Source of the DNA: JAMLIA01 sp039810005
GTDB lineage: Bacteria; Chloroflexota; Chloroflexia; Thermomicrobiales; CFX8
Assembly (NCBI GenBank): GCA_039810005.1
Contig: JBDHWD010000003.1
Coordinates: 12,779 to 76,778 of the forward strand
DNA length: 64,000 bases
Direction of reading: 5' to 3'
Positions 1 through 8,877 of the stretch are shown here, in pieces; position 1 is the stretch's first letter, and the number at the start of each line of letters is the position of its first letter. The notes under the pieces were generated by a model. The model made no database searches. It saw only the letters and a program-made list of their open reading frames with translations, and was not told where the DNA came from. The position numbers were made by a program, and so were the translations under genes.

Positions 1-2
1 TC

Positions 3-1055
3 CAGTATGTCACCGGTTTGGAGACGCCGATCACCTGGGAGGTCGGTCGGCAGTACGGCGACTGGATCACCGGCCTCGTTTTGCGCCTCGACGCTGAACC
101 GGTGCTCATCCTGCGGCCCAGTTGGGTCGGCGAATACGTCGAGGGCTTGCCGTTCGATGTGCTTGTCATGCCTGATGGCGCTGACCCGGACGAGTTTCTC
201 GCCGAGTCGGTGCGCTCACTCGGTCTTGAAGGGCTGAGCATCGGCGTCCCGAAGATGCTCTGGAGCCAGGCATTGCTCAGCCTCCAGCGCGCGCTGCCGG
301 CAGCGCAGTTCCTGGCAATGTCAGACGGCTGGTTCGACCGGGTATGCGCCATCAAGGACGCGGGCGAGATCGCCATCCTTGAGCGGGCCGCGCAGATCAC
401 GGACGCTGCCTTCGCCGATGTCATCGCCCGGATCACACCCGGAATGCTCGACCGCGATCTCGTGATTGAGGTCGACTACCAGCTCAAGCGCCACGGCGGA
501 GATGGCTTCTCATTCATGCCGGTCGTCGTGGTCGATGGCCACGGCTCACGGTACGCGCGTGCCTGGATTGACCGCGATGAGCCCAAGCCGCTGCTCCACG
601 GGACGTCGCTGGCGTTTGACTTGGGCGTGCGCTATCGCGGCTATTGCTCCGACTTCGGCCGCTCGGCATTCATCGGCGACCCGGACCCGACGGCACTAGC
701 CGCCTGGAATTCGATCACCCGCGTTATTCAGGCTGCAATGAACGTCATGGGCGATGGACAGATCACGCCGAGCGGTGTACACGATTTCGTCGTTGACGAA
801 GTCACGAAAGACGGCTTCCGCGATCAGTTTTCGTGGTACGCGCTGGGGCACTCGATCGGACTCGATGTGCATGAGGATCCGTGGATGCTGCCGCAATTCA
901 ATGAGCCGATCCGGGCTGGGATGTGCTTCGCGCTGGAACCGAAGATCGGCATGCCCGGCCAGTTCTATGTGCGCTGCGAAGATGTTGTGCTTATTGAATC
1001 CGAGCGCGCCAGACCATTGACACGGTTCCCCTACGATCCGATTATCATCGCATGA
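3..1055 (+). CDS. M24 family Xaa-Pro aminopeptidase/dipeptidase, 5' truncated by window
   Basis: Metallopeptidase of the pita-bread (creatinase/prolidase) family, expected to cleave Xaa-Pro bonds in short peptides in the cytoplasm. The reading frame is open from base 3 with no start or RBS, and the first visible residues (QYVTGLETPITWE) match the middle of a creatinase N-domain, so the true start lies outside the window. The catalytic domain is complete. The two metal aspartates sit in LAFDLGVRYRG and YCSDFGRSA, the histidine in ALGHSIGLDVHEDP, and the two glutamates in ALEPKIG and RCEDVVL. The stop overlaps the next gene by an ATGA, so the two are probably translationally coupled. The neighbours are other peptidases. 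The family is sure; the exact substrate is not. Confidence 0.88.
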   Translation, partial: QYVTGLETPITWEVGRQYGDWITGLVLRLDAEPVLILRPSWVGEYVEGLPFDVLVMPDGADPDEFLAESVRSLGLEGLSIGVPKMLWSQALLSLQRALPAAQFLAMSDGWFDRVCAIKDAGEIAILERAAQITDAAFADVIARITPGMLDRDLVIEVDYQLKRHGGDGFSFMPVVVVDGHGSRYARAWIDRDEPKPLLHGTSLAFDLGVRYRGYCSDFGRSAFIGDPDPTALAAWNSITRVIQAAMNVMGDGQITPSGVHDFVVDEVTKDGFRDQFSWYALGHSIGLDVHEDPWMLPQFNEPIRAGMCFALEPKIGMPGQFYVRCEDVVLIESERARPLTRFPYDPIIIA

Positions 1056-1294
1056 CAGAGAAGCCACGGCGGGATCGCTACAGATTCCCACAAACGCGCG
1101 ACTCCCGCATCGCGATGGTCGCGACGCTGGCCGCCTTCCTGATCGTCATGGCGATCTTCATCATCATTATCTTCCGTCAGGGTCGGCTGGAGTTCCCGAC
1201 GCCAACGCCCGAAACATCGCGAGATGTCATCGTGCAGGCCGCGCTGCTCTGGCAGGCGCCGCGCGAGGCGGTATCGACTTCCATCAACGCCTGA
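1052..1294 (+). CDS. Small single-pass membrane protein
   Basis: 80 residues, no recognised family. A basic N-terminus (KPRRDRYRFPQTRDSR) is followed by one strongly hydrophobic helix (about residues 22-44, with a run of isoleucines), then a short polar tail with a TPTP motif. The basic side should stay in the cytoplasm. Its ATG overlaps the stop of the M24 peptidase (ATGA) and no separate RBS is obvious, which argues for coupled translation and for a real gene. A perfect GC-rich hairpin about 35 bases downstream ends the transcript. Function unknown. Confidence 0.6.
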   Translation: MTEKPRRDRYRFPQTRDSRIAMVATLAAFLIVMAIFIIIIFRQGRLEFPTPTPETSRDVIVQAALLWQAPREAVSTSINA

Positions 1295-1328
1295 CTGCAA
1301 CCGTCGACCGGCTCGTGCGTCCACAGGA

Positions 1329-1356
1329 AACGCGCCCCCTGTGCGGGGGGCGCGTT
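1329..1356. terminator. Bidirectional terminator between convergent genes
   Basis: Perfect 11-bp inverted repeat AACGCGCCCCC / GGGGGCGCGTT with a 6-base loop, lying between the ends of the convergent small membrane protein gene and the S9 peptidase gene. AA/TT at the stem ends gives short U-tracts on both strands. Confidence 0.7.
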
Positions 1357-1371
1357 CTGCATGCGTGCTGT

Positions 1372-3327
1372 CTATTCGCCGCGTTCAATCCCGAGGTGAC
1401 GGTCATACCAGTCAACGACGCGCTGGAGCAGGTCGAGCTGATGCTTCCGTTCACCGATCGTGTGCGGCTCGCGCGGGTAGGTGACGAGCTGCGTCTCAAC
1501 GCCGAGCGCCTTGAGCCCCTCGTACAGCTCGTAGCCCTGCGACGGTGGGACGCGCGCGTCGGCCGCTCCGTAGAGGATCAGCGTCGGCGTCTTTGCGTTG
1601 CCGATAACGCGAATCGGCGACAACCGCCAGTGGACTTCAACATCGTCGACGACTGAGCCGAGGTAGGCATCGAAGACGCCGCGCACATCGGCGGTTCCCT
1701 GGAAGCTGACCCAGTTGGCGATGCCCGCGCCAGAGACGGCGGCCTTGAAGCGATCGCTGTGGGTGATCGTCCAGTTCGTCAGGAAGCCGCCGCCACTCCA
1801 GCCGCCGACGACGAGGCGCTCCGGATCGGCGATGCCTTGCTCGATCATGGAATCAACGCCGGTAATCAGGTCGTCCCAGTCCGGTTCTCCGTAGCAGCCG
1901 ACGATAGCGCAGAGGAAGTCCGAGCCCTGGCCGGACGAGCCGCGTGGGTTCGGCATCAGCACGGCGTAGCCGCGCTGCGCCAGGAACTGGCCCCAGTCGT
2001 GCCAGTTCGCATACAGCTGGCTCGTCCACGCACCGCATGGGCCGCCGTGGATGTGCAGCAACAGCGGGTAGCGCTGGCCCTCTTCATAGCCGACCGGCAG
2101 GATCAGCAAACCTTCGATCTCCATGCCGTCGGTCGACTTCCACGAGACTTCGCGCATCTCACCGAAGTCGTAGTCTCTGATCCACGGGTTGAGATCGGTG
2201 ACCTTCTGCGGCGTGCCGCCCACGTCAGCGACATAGAGGTCGGCGAGTGAGTCCATGTTGGCCCGCGCAAAGGCGACACGCGATCCATCGCGCGACACGC
2301 TTAGCGGATTCCCGCTTCGCCCTGCCGATCCCGCCGGCAAGGTGAAGGCGGCTTCGGCCGACTGCTCCTCGATATCAACGAAGCGGATCGCGTGCTGCTG
2401 GCCCTCTTCGATCATTGCCAGCATCCTGTCGCCCTCGGGCAACCAGGCGATGCTGGTGAACGAGCCCTTGTAGTCGGGCAGGACGACAGTCGAATCGCCG
2501 CCGCCAGCCGGGATGGTGCGCAGCGAGAACAGCGACGGCATCTCACGCTCGCAGGCGATGAAGCCCAGCGTCGAGCCATCCGGGCTGTAGAGCGGTCGGT
2601 CGCCGAGGCCGGGGAAGTTGCCGAGGTTGTTCATCGTCCCGTCAAGATCGAACGTCGCCAGATCGGGCGAGAACAGGAAATCAGCCTTCGGACCGGGTGC
2701 GACGATCGCGGCGAGCCCCTTCGAGTCCGGTGCCCAGGAGAACGCGCGACCCGAAAGCGAACCGACATGCAGCCCCTCTGGCGAGATGCGTCGCGGTTCG
2801 GGGAACCCGGTTGCGGCACGCGGGTCTTCGGGCACATCAATCACCCAGAGCGTCGCACGCTTGAGGTCGGCGTCAACGACCAGCCAGTCCTCGCGCTCCT
2901 CCTTGCGCCGCTTCTCATCTGGGGACTCGCCGTCCATCGAGGTAAACGCGATCTGCTTACCGTCCGGCGACCAGTCGAGGTCGGTGACTGGCCCGTCGTG
3001 GTTGGTCAGGCGCACTGCCTCGCCGCCGTTAACGGCGATGACGTAGGCCTGTGGTGAGCCGGACTTCAGGCGGTCCGAGAGAAACGCGACCGACGTACCG
3101 TCCGGCGACCAGCGCGGCGACCCATCGGCGGCCTCGGAAGTCGTCAACCGTCGCGGCTTGCCGCCATCGGAATCGACGATCCAGATGGCGCTCGTCCTGG
3201 CCTCACCTTCGACCGACGCAGCGGTCGTGACGTACGCGACCTGCTTGCCATCCGGTGAGATCTGGATGTCAGCTAGCATCGTTGCAGAGACTGCTACCTC
3301 AAATGGCAGCATACGAATATCGGACAC
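1372..3327 (-). CDS. S9 family peptidase (acylaminoacyl/dipeptidyl peptidase type)
   Basis: Serine peptidase of the prolyl oligopeptidase family, releasing short peptides or N-blocked residues from oligopeptides. The N-terminal part (to about residue 390) is a WD40/TolB-like beta-propeller with repeated SPDG turns (ISPDGKQVAY, WSPDGTSVAF, WSPDGKQIAF). The C-terminal alpha/beta hydrolase carries the nucleophile in GGWSGGGFLTNW, the acid in YGAADARVPP and the histidine in REPHTIGE. The GTG start at 3327 was chosen because AAAGGAG lies 5-6 bases upstream; an upstream in-frame extension lacks an RBS and overlaps the preceding gene. No signal peptide, so cytoplasmic. It starts 10 bases after the amidohydrolase gene ends, so the two form an operon. 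651 residues is normal for the family. Confidence 0.9.
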   Translation of the reverse strand: MSDIRMLPFEVAVSATMLADIQISPDGKQVAYVTTAASVEGEARTSAIWIVDSDGGKPRRLTTSEAADGSPRWSPDGTSVAFLSDRLKSGSPQAYVIAVNGGEAVRLTNHDGPVTDLDWSPDGKQIAFTSMDGESPDEKRRKEEREDWLVVDADLKRATLWVIDVPEDPRAATGFPEPRRISPEGLHVGSLSGRAFSWAPDSKGLAAIVAPGPKADFLFSPDLATFDLDGTMNNLGNFPGLGDRPLYSPDGSTLGFIACEREMPSLFSLRTIPAGGGDSTVVLPDYKGSFTSIAWLPEGDRMLAMIEEGQQHAIRFVDIEEQSAEAAFTLPAGSAGRSGNPLSVSRDGSRVAFARANMDSLADLYVADVGGTPQKVTDLNPWIRDYDFGEMREVSWKSTDGMEIEGLLILPVGYEEGQRYPLLLHIHGGPCGAWTSQLYANWHDWGQFLAQRGYAVLMPNPRGSSGQGSDFLCAIVGCYGEPDWDDLITGVDSMIEQGIADPERLVVGGWSGGGFLTNWTITHSDRFKAAVSGAGIANWVSFQGTADVRGVFDAYLGSVVDDVEVHWRLSPIRVIGNAKTPTLILYGAADARVPPSQGYELYEGLKALGVETQLVTYPREPHTIGERKHQLDLLQRVVDWYDRHLGIERGE

Positions 3328-3337
3328 GGATTCTCCT

Positions 3338-4549
3338 TTATTCCTTGTTCGCCATTGGCGGCTGAACACCTACCTGACGCTCCGGGAGCTTTGCCCAGGA
3401 GTGCATTGGTCGCTCGGAAGTGCGCGGCAGTTGCACACCATCGACGAGTGTCGCGGTCGCACTGAGCAGCTTGCCGCCCTCCCGACGAGCCATGTCAGTA
3501 TCGAAGAAGCTGTAGTCGCCGTCATCGAGCCGGAATACTGCCACGTCGGCAGGAGCGCCGACCGCAAGCGTGCCCATATCCGGACGGCGCATTGCCCTGG
3601 CCGCGTTGGTCGTCGCACGGGCGATCACGTCCGGCAGGCTCATGCCCAGATTGAGGAACTTCGACAACGTCGTCGGCAGATCAAACATGGGCCCCTGCCG
3701 GGCAGTCTGGTGAATGTCGCTGGAAATGACGTCCGGCAAGACGCCCTGATCCAGCATCGCTTCGGTGACCTCGTAGGAGAATGAGCCGGTGCCGTGGCCA
3801 ATGTCGAGCACCAACCCCTGCCGTTGCAGCTCGGCGATCTCCGGCAGAATCTTGCCGTTGTCGTCCATGATGCGCATGTCGCCGCCGCTGAAGCAGTGGG
3901 TCAGGATGTCGCCGGGCCGCAGCAACGTCGCGACCTCCTGGATGGTCGGTGGCCCCGAGCCGATGTGCACCATCAACGGTAGCCCGACCTTGTCGGCCAG
4001 CTCGCGAGCGCGCTCGACGGCCAGCATACCAACGCCGCGCGTCGTCCGTCCGTCGATGCGCGCCTTGATGCCGAGGATCAGGTCGCGGTTCTCGTCAACA
4101 ATCGAGGCAGCCAGATCGACGTTCAGATAGTCCGGGTTCGACAGTTCCCACGACGGCGCGACGAGACCAATCGCCGACAGGTTCAGCAGCGCGAAGATAC
4201 GCGCCTTACTCGGCTCAACAACATAGCGCCGGAAGCCGGGGAATGTGTACGAGCCGGCGCTGCCGACATCGAGCCAGGTTGTGACGCCACTGACGGCTGC
4301 GACCGGATCCGCTTCGATCCCCCAGTAGGTCACGCCCCAGTAAATGTGCGTGTGCAGATCGATAAGCCCCGGTGTGACGATCCGGTCGGTCGCGTCGATA
4401 ACCTCCTTCGCGCCGGACGGATCGATACCCGCTGCGACCTCAGCGATCTTGCCGTCTGTGACCGCGACGTCCAGCATGCCATCTACGCCGGACGCGGGGT
4501 CGATGACGCGGCCGCCCCGGATGAGCGTGTCGATTCCTGCTGTTGGCAT
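3338..4549 (-). CDS. Amidohydrolase/deacetylase family metalloenzyme
   Basis: 403-residue TIM-barrel metal hydrolase of the amidohydrolase superfamily, in the deacetylase/D-aminoacylase-dihydroorotase-like group. Visible metal motifs are the HxH in GLIDLHTHIYWG, a carboxylated-lysine candidate in LGIKARIDG, histidines in LMVHIGSG and LTHCFSGG, and the aspartate in ISSDIHQTA. A C-terminal GAPADVAVF motif is typical of the superfamily's beta-sandwich. The ATG at 4549 was chosen because earlier in-frame codons read as low-complexity shadow and GGAG precedes this ATG. It is upstream of, and 10 bases from, the S9 peptidase, which suggests that both act on modified peptides or N-acyl amino acids. 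The substrate cannot be told from sequence. Confidence 0.82.
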   Translation of the reverse strand: MPTAGIDTLIRGGRVIDPASGVDGMLDVAVTDGKIAEVAAGIDPSGAKEVIDATDRIVTPGLIDLHTHIYWGVTYWGIEADPVAAVSGVTTWLDVGSAGSYTFPGFRRYVVEPSKARIFALLNLSAIGLVAPSWELSNPDYLNVDLAASIVDENRDLILGIKARIDGRTTRGVGMLAVERARELADKVGLPLMVHIGSGPPTIQEVATLLRPGDILTHCFSGGDMRIMDDNGKILPEIAELQRQGLVLDIGHGTGSFSYEVTEAMLDQGVLPDVISSDIHQTARQGPMFDLPTTLSKFLNLGMSLPDVIARATTNAARAMRRPDMGTLAVGAPADVAVFRLDDGDYSFFDTDMARREGGKLLSATATLVDGVQLPRTSERPMHSWAKLPERQVGVQPPMANKE

Positions 4550-4712
4550 CTCTCCAGGCTCCCCTCCCAATAGCGAGTATTCGCATGGCCCGGACAACCT
4601 ACCGGGGTCGTCGCGTTGCGTCAATGGCCTGCTGCGCCTATCGCGAAAAACCCGCGCTTCATCTACTATGCCCAGCGGTCGAGACCATGAGTGAGTGATG
4701 AAGAGGAGCAGT

Positions 4713-5561
4713 ATGAACGTCTACATCTCGGTGGATATGGAAGGCATTACCGGCATCGTCCACGGCGACATGATGGGCGCAGAGGGTCGCGAATACGATC
4801 GTGGCCGCCGGCTCATGACCGGCGACGCCAGTGCAGCAGTCGAGGGCGCAGTCCGAGCCGGGGCCGACTACATCCTCGTCGCCGATGGACACGGACCGAT
4901 GCGCAACATCTTCTTCGAGGAGTTGCACCCCGCCGCGCACCTGATGTCCGGCAGCGCCAACGCGCGCGACTATTGCCAGCTGCAGGGCGCCGACGCCCGC
5001 ACGTTCGACGCGGCGCTCTTCGTCGGTTACCACGCTATGGCGCAGACCTACGACGCCGTCCACCCGCACACGATTGCCGGCGTGGCCGTTCACGAGCTGC
5101 GCGTCAATGGCAAAGCGCACGGCGAGACCGGACTCAACGCCGCGATCCTCGGCGCGCTCGGCATCCCAGTCGTCCTCGTGACCGGCGACCTGACAACGAC
5201 CGGCGAGGCGCGCGCCTTCCTCGGCGAGCAGATCGAGACGGTCGCGGTGAAGGAGGCCTGCGGACGCAACGCCGCGATCTGCAGACCGCTGAAGGCCGCC
5301 CAGGACGACATCACCGCTGCTGCCGAGCGCGCGCTGTCGCGGCTCGACGAAGCCAGGGTCTACGCGCCCGGCGACCCGCTGCGGATCGAGGTTGATTTCC
5401 TGACGATGCAGCAGTGCGATCGCGCAGCCCGCACCGCCGGTATCGAGCGTATCAGCCCGATCACGATCGCCGTCCAGGGCGAGGGCGCATGGGAGCAGTA
5501 CCGGAATCTATGGGCCGGGCTGCGTTCCTCGCTGTACGAGCCGGCTTCATGGCTCGCCTGA
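4713..5561 (+). CDS. M55 family D-aminopeptidase (DppA-like)
   Basis: 282 residues, matching the zinc-dependent D-aminopeptidase DppA family, which removes N-terminal D-amino acids from peptides, for example D-Ala-D-Ala released from cell wall. Diagnostic N-terminus VYISVDMEGITGI supplies metal ligands Asp8 and Glu10; further family motifs are LVADGHGPMRN and LFVGYHAMA, both with metal histidines, and HGETGLNAAI. The start is fixed by GAGGAG six bases before the ATG. It is transcribed divergently from the amidohydrolase/S9 pair and is followed after 46 bases by the propeller gene. No signal peptide; DppA homologues form cytoplasmic decamers. Confidence 0.88.
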   Translation: MNVYISVDMEGITGIVHGDMMGAEGREYDRGRRLMTGDASAAVEGAVRAGADYILVADGHGPMRNIFFEELHPAAHLMSGSANARDYCQLQGADARTFDAALFVGYHAMAQTYDAVHPHTIAGVAVHELRVNGKAHGETGLNAAILGALGIPVVLVTGDLTTTGEARAFLGEQIETVAVKEACGRNAAICRPLKAAQDDITAAAERALSRLDEARVYAPGDPLRIEVDFLTMQQCDRAARTAGIERISPITIAVQGEGAWEQYRNLWAGLRSSLYEPASWLA

Positions 5562-5607
5562 TGCGGCCCGCGTAGCCCGACCCACGAACGCTCAGAAAGG
5601 AGACGGC

Positions 5608-8600
5608 ATGTCTCGGCAAGCAATCCTCGATCGACTCGACTGGCGCTCGATCGGCCCAACCCGCGGAGGGCGGGTTACAACGGTCAGCGGCGATCCCGAT
5701 CACGTCGGCACGTTCTATTTCGGCTCCACGGGTGGCGGCGTCTGGAAGACGGATGACGCCGGCTCGACCTGGCAGAACGTCTCCGACGGCTACTTTCGCC
5801 GCGCGTCGGTCGGTGCGATTGCCGTTGCTCCTTCCGATCCGAACGTCATCTACGTCGGCATGGGTGAGACAACCATCCGTGGCAATGTCTCACACGGCGA
5901 TGGCATCTATCGCTCAACCGACGCCGGCCAGACCTGGCAGCACATCGGCCTCGGCGCGGTCCACCATATCGGCCGCGTCGTCGTTCATCCGACGAATCCG
6001 GACCTCGTCTGGGTTGCGGCCTTCGGTCACGCCTGGGGTCCCAGCTCCGACCGGGGCGTCTACCGCTCGAAGGACGGTGGCGCAACCTGGGATCGCGTGC
6101 TTTTCGTCAACGAGCGCACCGGCGCGAACTTCATCGAAATCGACCCGATGAATCCGCGCATCCTGTACGCCTGCTTCTGGGAAGCTCAACGTGGCCCGTA
6201 CTACCTGAACAGCGGCGGACCCGGCAGCGCGATCTTCCGCTCGACCGATGGTGGCGACACCTGGCAGGAGATCACGAAGAACCCCGGTATGCCGCCGGGC
6301 GACAAGGGCAAGATGGAGGTCGCTGTCGCCGCGAACGGCAACCGCATCTGGGCGATCGTTGAGGCCGATCAGTTCGAGAAGCACAACGGCGTGTACCGCT
6401 CGGAAGATCGTGGCGAGACCTGGCAGCAGCTCTCCAGCGACACGAATCTCACCGGCCGGCCATGGTATTTCAACCACATCCGCGCCGATCCGCGCGACCC
6501 CAACACTGTCTGGGTACTGAACTTCGAGATCTGGCGCTCGGTCGACGGCGGCTCAAACTACTCCGTCGTCTCCGGCCCGCACGCCGACTACCACGACCTG
6601 TGGATCGATCCGGTCAATACCGACCGCGCGATCCTCGGCGGCGACGGCGGCGGCTGCGTCAGTTTCAACTACGGACAGAGCTGGTCAACGGTCTACAACC
6701 AGCCGACTGGCGAGTTCTATCACGCTGCCGTTGACTCTCGGTACCCATATCGCGTCTACGGCGCACAGCAGGACAACACGACGATGAGCGTGCCGAGCCG
6801 CTCGAACACCGACGCGATCGCGATGACCGACTGGTACGAGATTGGCGGCGGTGAGTCCGGTTACATCGCCATCCGACCGGACGACCCGAACATCATCTAC
6901 GCCGGCGCCCAGGCCGGCACGCTCACCCGCTACGACCACGCGCGCGGCCAGAAGCTCGACATCGCCGTCTGGCCCGATAGCAATCGCGGGGCAGGAGCGG
7001 AAGGGTATAAGTTCCGCCCGAACTGGACATCGCCGACCATCCTCGCGCCGGACGATCCCAACGTCCTCTACTACGGCACGAACGTCGTCCATCGTTCAAC
7101 CAGCGAAGGCCGAGCCTGGGACGTCATCTCGCCGGATCTGACCCGCGCCGACCCGGAGACGTTGCACTCCTCTGGTGGTGAGATCACGAAGGACAACAGC
7201 GGCGCTGAGGTGTATGCGACCATCTTCACGATCGCCGTCTCGGCGCTCGATCCGCAGGTGATCTGGGCCGGTTCCGATGACGGCCTCGTCCACGTCTCCC
7301 GCAACGGCGGCGAGACCTGGGAGGGCGCGACCCCGTCAACAATCCCCGACTGGGCCCTGATGAGCCTGATCGACGCGTCGCCGCACGATCCGGCGACTGC
7401 CTGGCTGGCAGCCACGCGCTACAAGCTCAACGACTTTCAACCCTACATTTATGTCACGCGCGACTACGGCAAGAGCTGGACGAAGATCACCAACGGTATC
7501 CCGACCAATGTCTTCACCCGCGTCGTCCGTGAGGATCCGACCGTGCCCGGCCTGCTCTACGCCGGCACCGAGGTCGGCATCTACGTCTCGTTCGACGCTG
7601 GTGAAAGCTGGCAGCCGATGGGTGGCACCGCGCCAGAGACGGCCCGTCTCGGCCTGCCGGTCGTGCCAATTCATGATCTGTTGATCGTCGGCGACGAGCT
7701 GCTCGTCTGCACGCACGGACGCTCGTTCTGGATTCTGGACGACCTGACGCTCGTGCGCCAGCTGGCCAACGACGACGCGACAGGTAAGGCGCATCTCTTC
7801 CAACCGAAGGACACCGTGCGCTCGAAGCGACTGAGCGGATTTGGCAACAGCGAAACGCCCGATCGCAACTACCTGTTCGTTGGCGGCATCGTTCAAACGT
7901 ACGTGTCAGTCACGGACTACTGGGGGCAGAAGCGACGACGCTTCCTCGATGCCGGCAATAACCCCGATGACGGCGTGGTCTTCTACTACAACCTCGCCGA
8001 CGAGCCGAAGGAGCCGATCTCGCTGACGATCCTCGACGCCAACGGCAACGAGGTGCGGTCGTTCAGCAGCAAGCCGAAGAATGGCAGCGGCGACGCGAAG
8101 GAGACGTACATTCCCGCAATCGCCGGGCTGAATCGTTTCGTCTGGGACATGCGCTATCCCGACGCCGTCAGGCTGGTGGCCAAGGGCGGCGACCAGGCCG
8201 CGACGGCTGGGCCGCGTGCTGTGCCGGGTCAATACGAAGCGCGGCTGGTCGTTGGAGACGCGACCTCCTCGCAACCTTTCACCATCCTGAAGGACCCGCG
8301 CTACGATGCGACGCCGGAGGACTTACAGGCGCAGTTCGACTTCCTGATCCAGGTGCGCGACAAGCTCTCCAAGACAAACACCGCGATCAATCGCATCCGC
8401 TCGGCCCGCGATCAGATTGAGCGCTGGATCGAGCGCACGAAGGACAGCGAGGCCGGAGAAACGATCGCGGCTAAGGGCAACGAGATCAAGGACGCGATTG
8501 GCGCGGTCGAAGCGGAACTGATCCAGGTGCGCGCCAACAGCCCGAAGGACACGCTCGCCCTGCCGGTGATGCTCAACTCCAAGCTCGCTCGGGTCGCAAA

Positions 8601-8781
8601 TGCGGCGGCAAGCGCCGACGAGCCGCCGACGCGCCAGGCGCAGGATGTCTTTGCTGAGCTTTCGCAACGCGTTGACGAGCAGGTCGCTCGTGTCAACGAG
8701 ACGCTCAAGCGCGAAATACCGGCGTTCAACGCTCTCGTCAACGCGGCCAATCTCGACCCGGTCGTGATTGGCGACGAGTAA
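5608..8781 (+). CDS. Large Asp-box (BNR/VPS10-like) beta-propeller protein
   Basis: 1057 residues, usually annotated as VPS10/sortilin-like or sialidase-fold glycosyl hydrolase. It is packed with Asp-box turns of the S-x-D-x-G-x-T-W type: RSTDAGQTWQ, RSKDGGATWD, RSTDGGDTWQ, RSEDRGETWQ, HVSRNGGETWE, YVSFDAGESWQ. These make up two propeller halves over roughly residues 10-730. The remaining C-terminus has a beta-sandwich-like stretch and then a helical region (about 900-1050). No signal peptide or membrane helix is visible, unusual for this fold. AAAGGAG seven bases upstream sets the start. Sialidase-type catalytic arginines were not convincingly found, so enzymatic activity is uncertain. It sits among peptidase genes. 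Confidence 0.8.
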   Translation: MSRQAILDRLDWRSIGPTRGGRVTTVSGDPDHVGTFYFGSTGGGVWKTDDAGSTWQNVSDGYFRRASVGAIAVAPSDPNVIYVGMGETTIRGNVSHGDGIYRSTDAGQTWQHIGLGAVHHIGRVVVHPTNPDLVWVAAFGHAWGPSSDRGVYRSKDGGATWDRVLFVNERTGANFIEIDPMNPRILYACFWEAQRGPYYLNSGGPGSAIFRSTDGGDTWQEITKNPGMPPGDKGKMEVAVAANGNRIWAIVEADQFEKHNGVYRSEDRGETWQQLSSDTNLTGRPWYFNHIRADPRDPNTVWVLNFEIWRSVDGGSNYSVVSGPHADYHDLWIDPVNTDRAILGGDGGGCVSFNYGQSWSTVYNQPTGEFYHAAVDSRYPYRVYGAQQDNTTMSVPSRSNTDAIAMTDWYEIGGGESGYIAIRPDDPNIIYAGAQAGTLTRYDHARGQKLDIAVWPDSNRGAGAEGYKFRPNWTSPTILAPDDPNVLYYGTNVVHRSTSEGRAWDVISPDLTRADPETLHSSGGEITKDNSGAEVYATIFTIAVSALDPQVIWAGSDDGLVHVSRNGGETWEGATPSTIPDWALMSLIDASPHDPATAWLAATRYKLNDFQPYIYVTRDYGKSWTKITNGIPTNVFTRVVREDPTVPGLLYAGTEVGIYVSFDAGESWQPMGGTAPETARLGLPVVPIHDLLIVGDELLVCTHGRSFWILDDLTLVRQLANDDATGKAHLFQPKDTVRSKRLSGFGNSETPDRNYLFVGGIVQTYVSVTDYWGQKRRRFLDAGNNPDDGVVFYYNLADEPKEPISLTILDANGNEVRSFSSKPKNGSGDAKETYIPAIAGLNRFVWDMRYPDAVRLVAKGGDQAATAGPRAVPGQYEARLVVGDATSSQPFTILKDPRYDATPEDLQAQFDFLIQVRDKLSKTNTAINRIRSARDQIERWIERTKDSEAGETIAAKGNEIKDAIGAVEAELIQVRANSPKDTLALPVMLNSKLARVANAAASADEPPTRQAQDVFAELSQRVDEQVARVNETLKREIPAFNALVNAANLDPVVIGDE

Positions 8782-8877
8782 CGTCATATCCAGCCCGGGC
8801 ATCTTTGATTGGGGAGGGCAAATGTGCCCGCCCCACGTCTCGGGGCAGACCCGAGTGATAGCAGGGAGCAACCTGAC

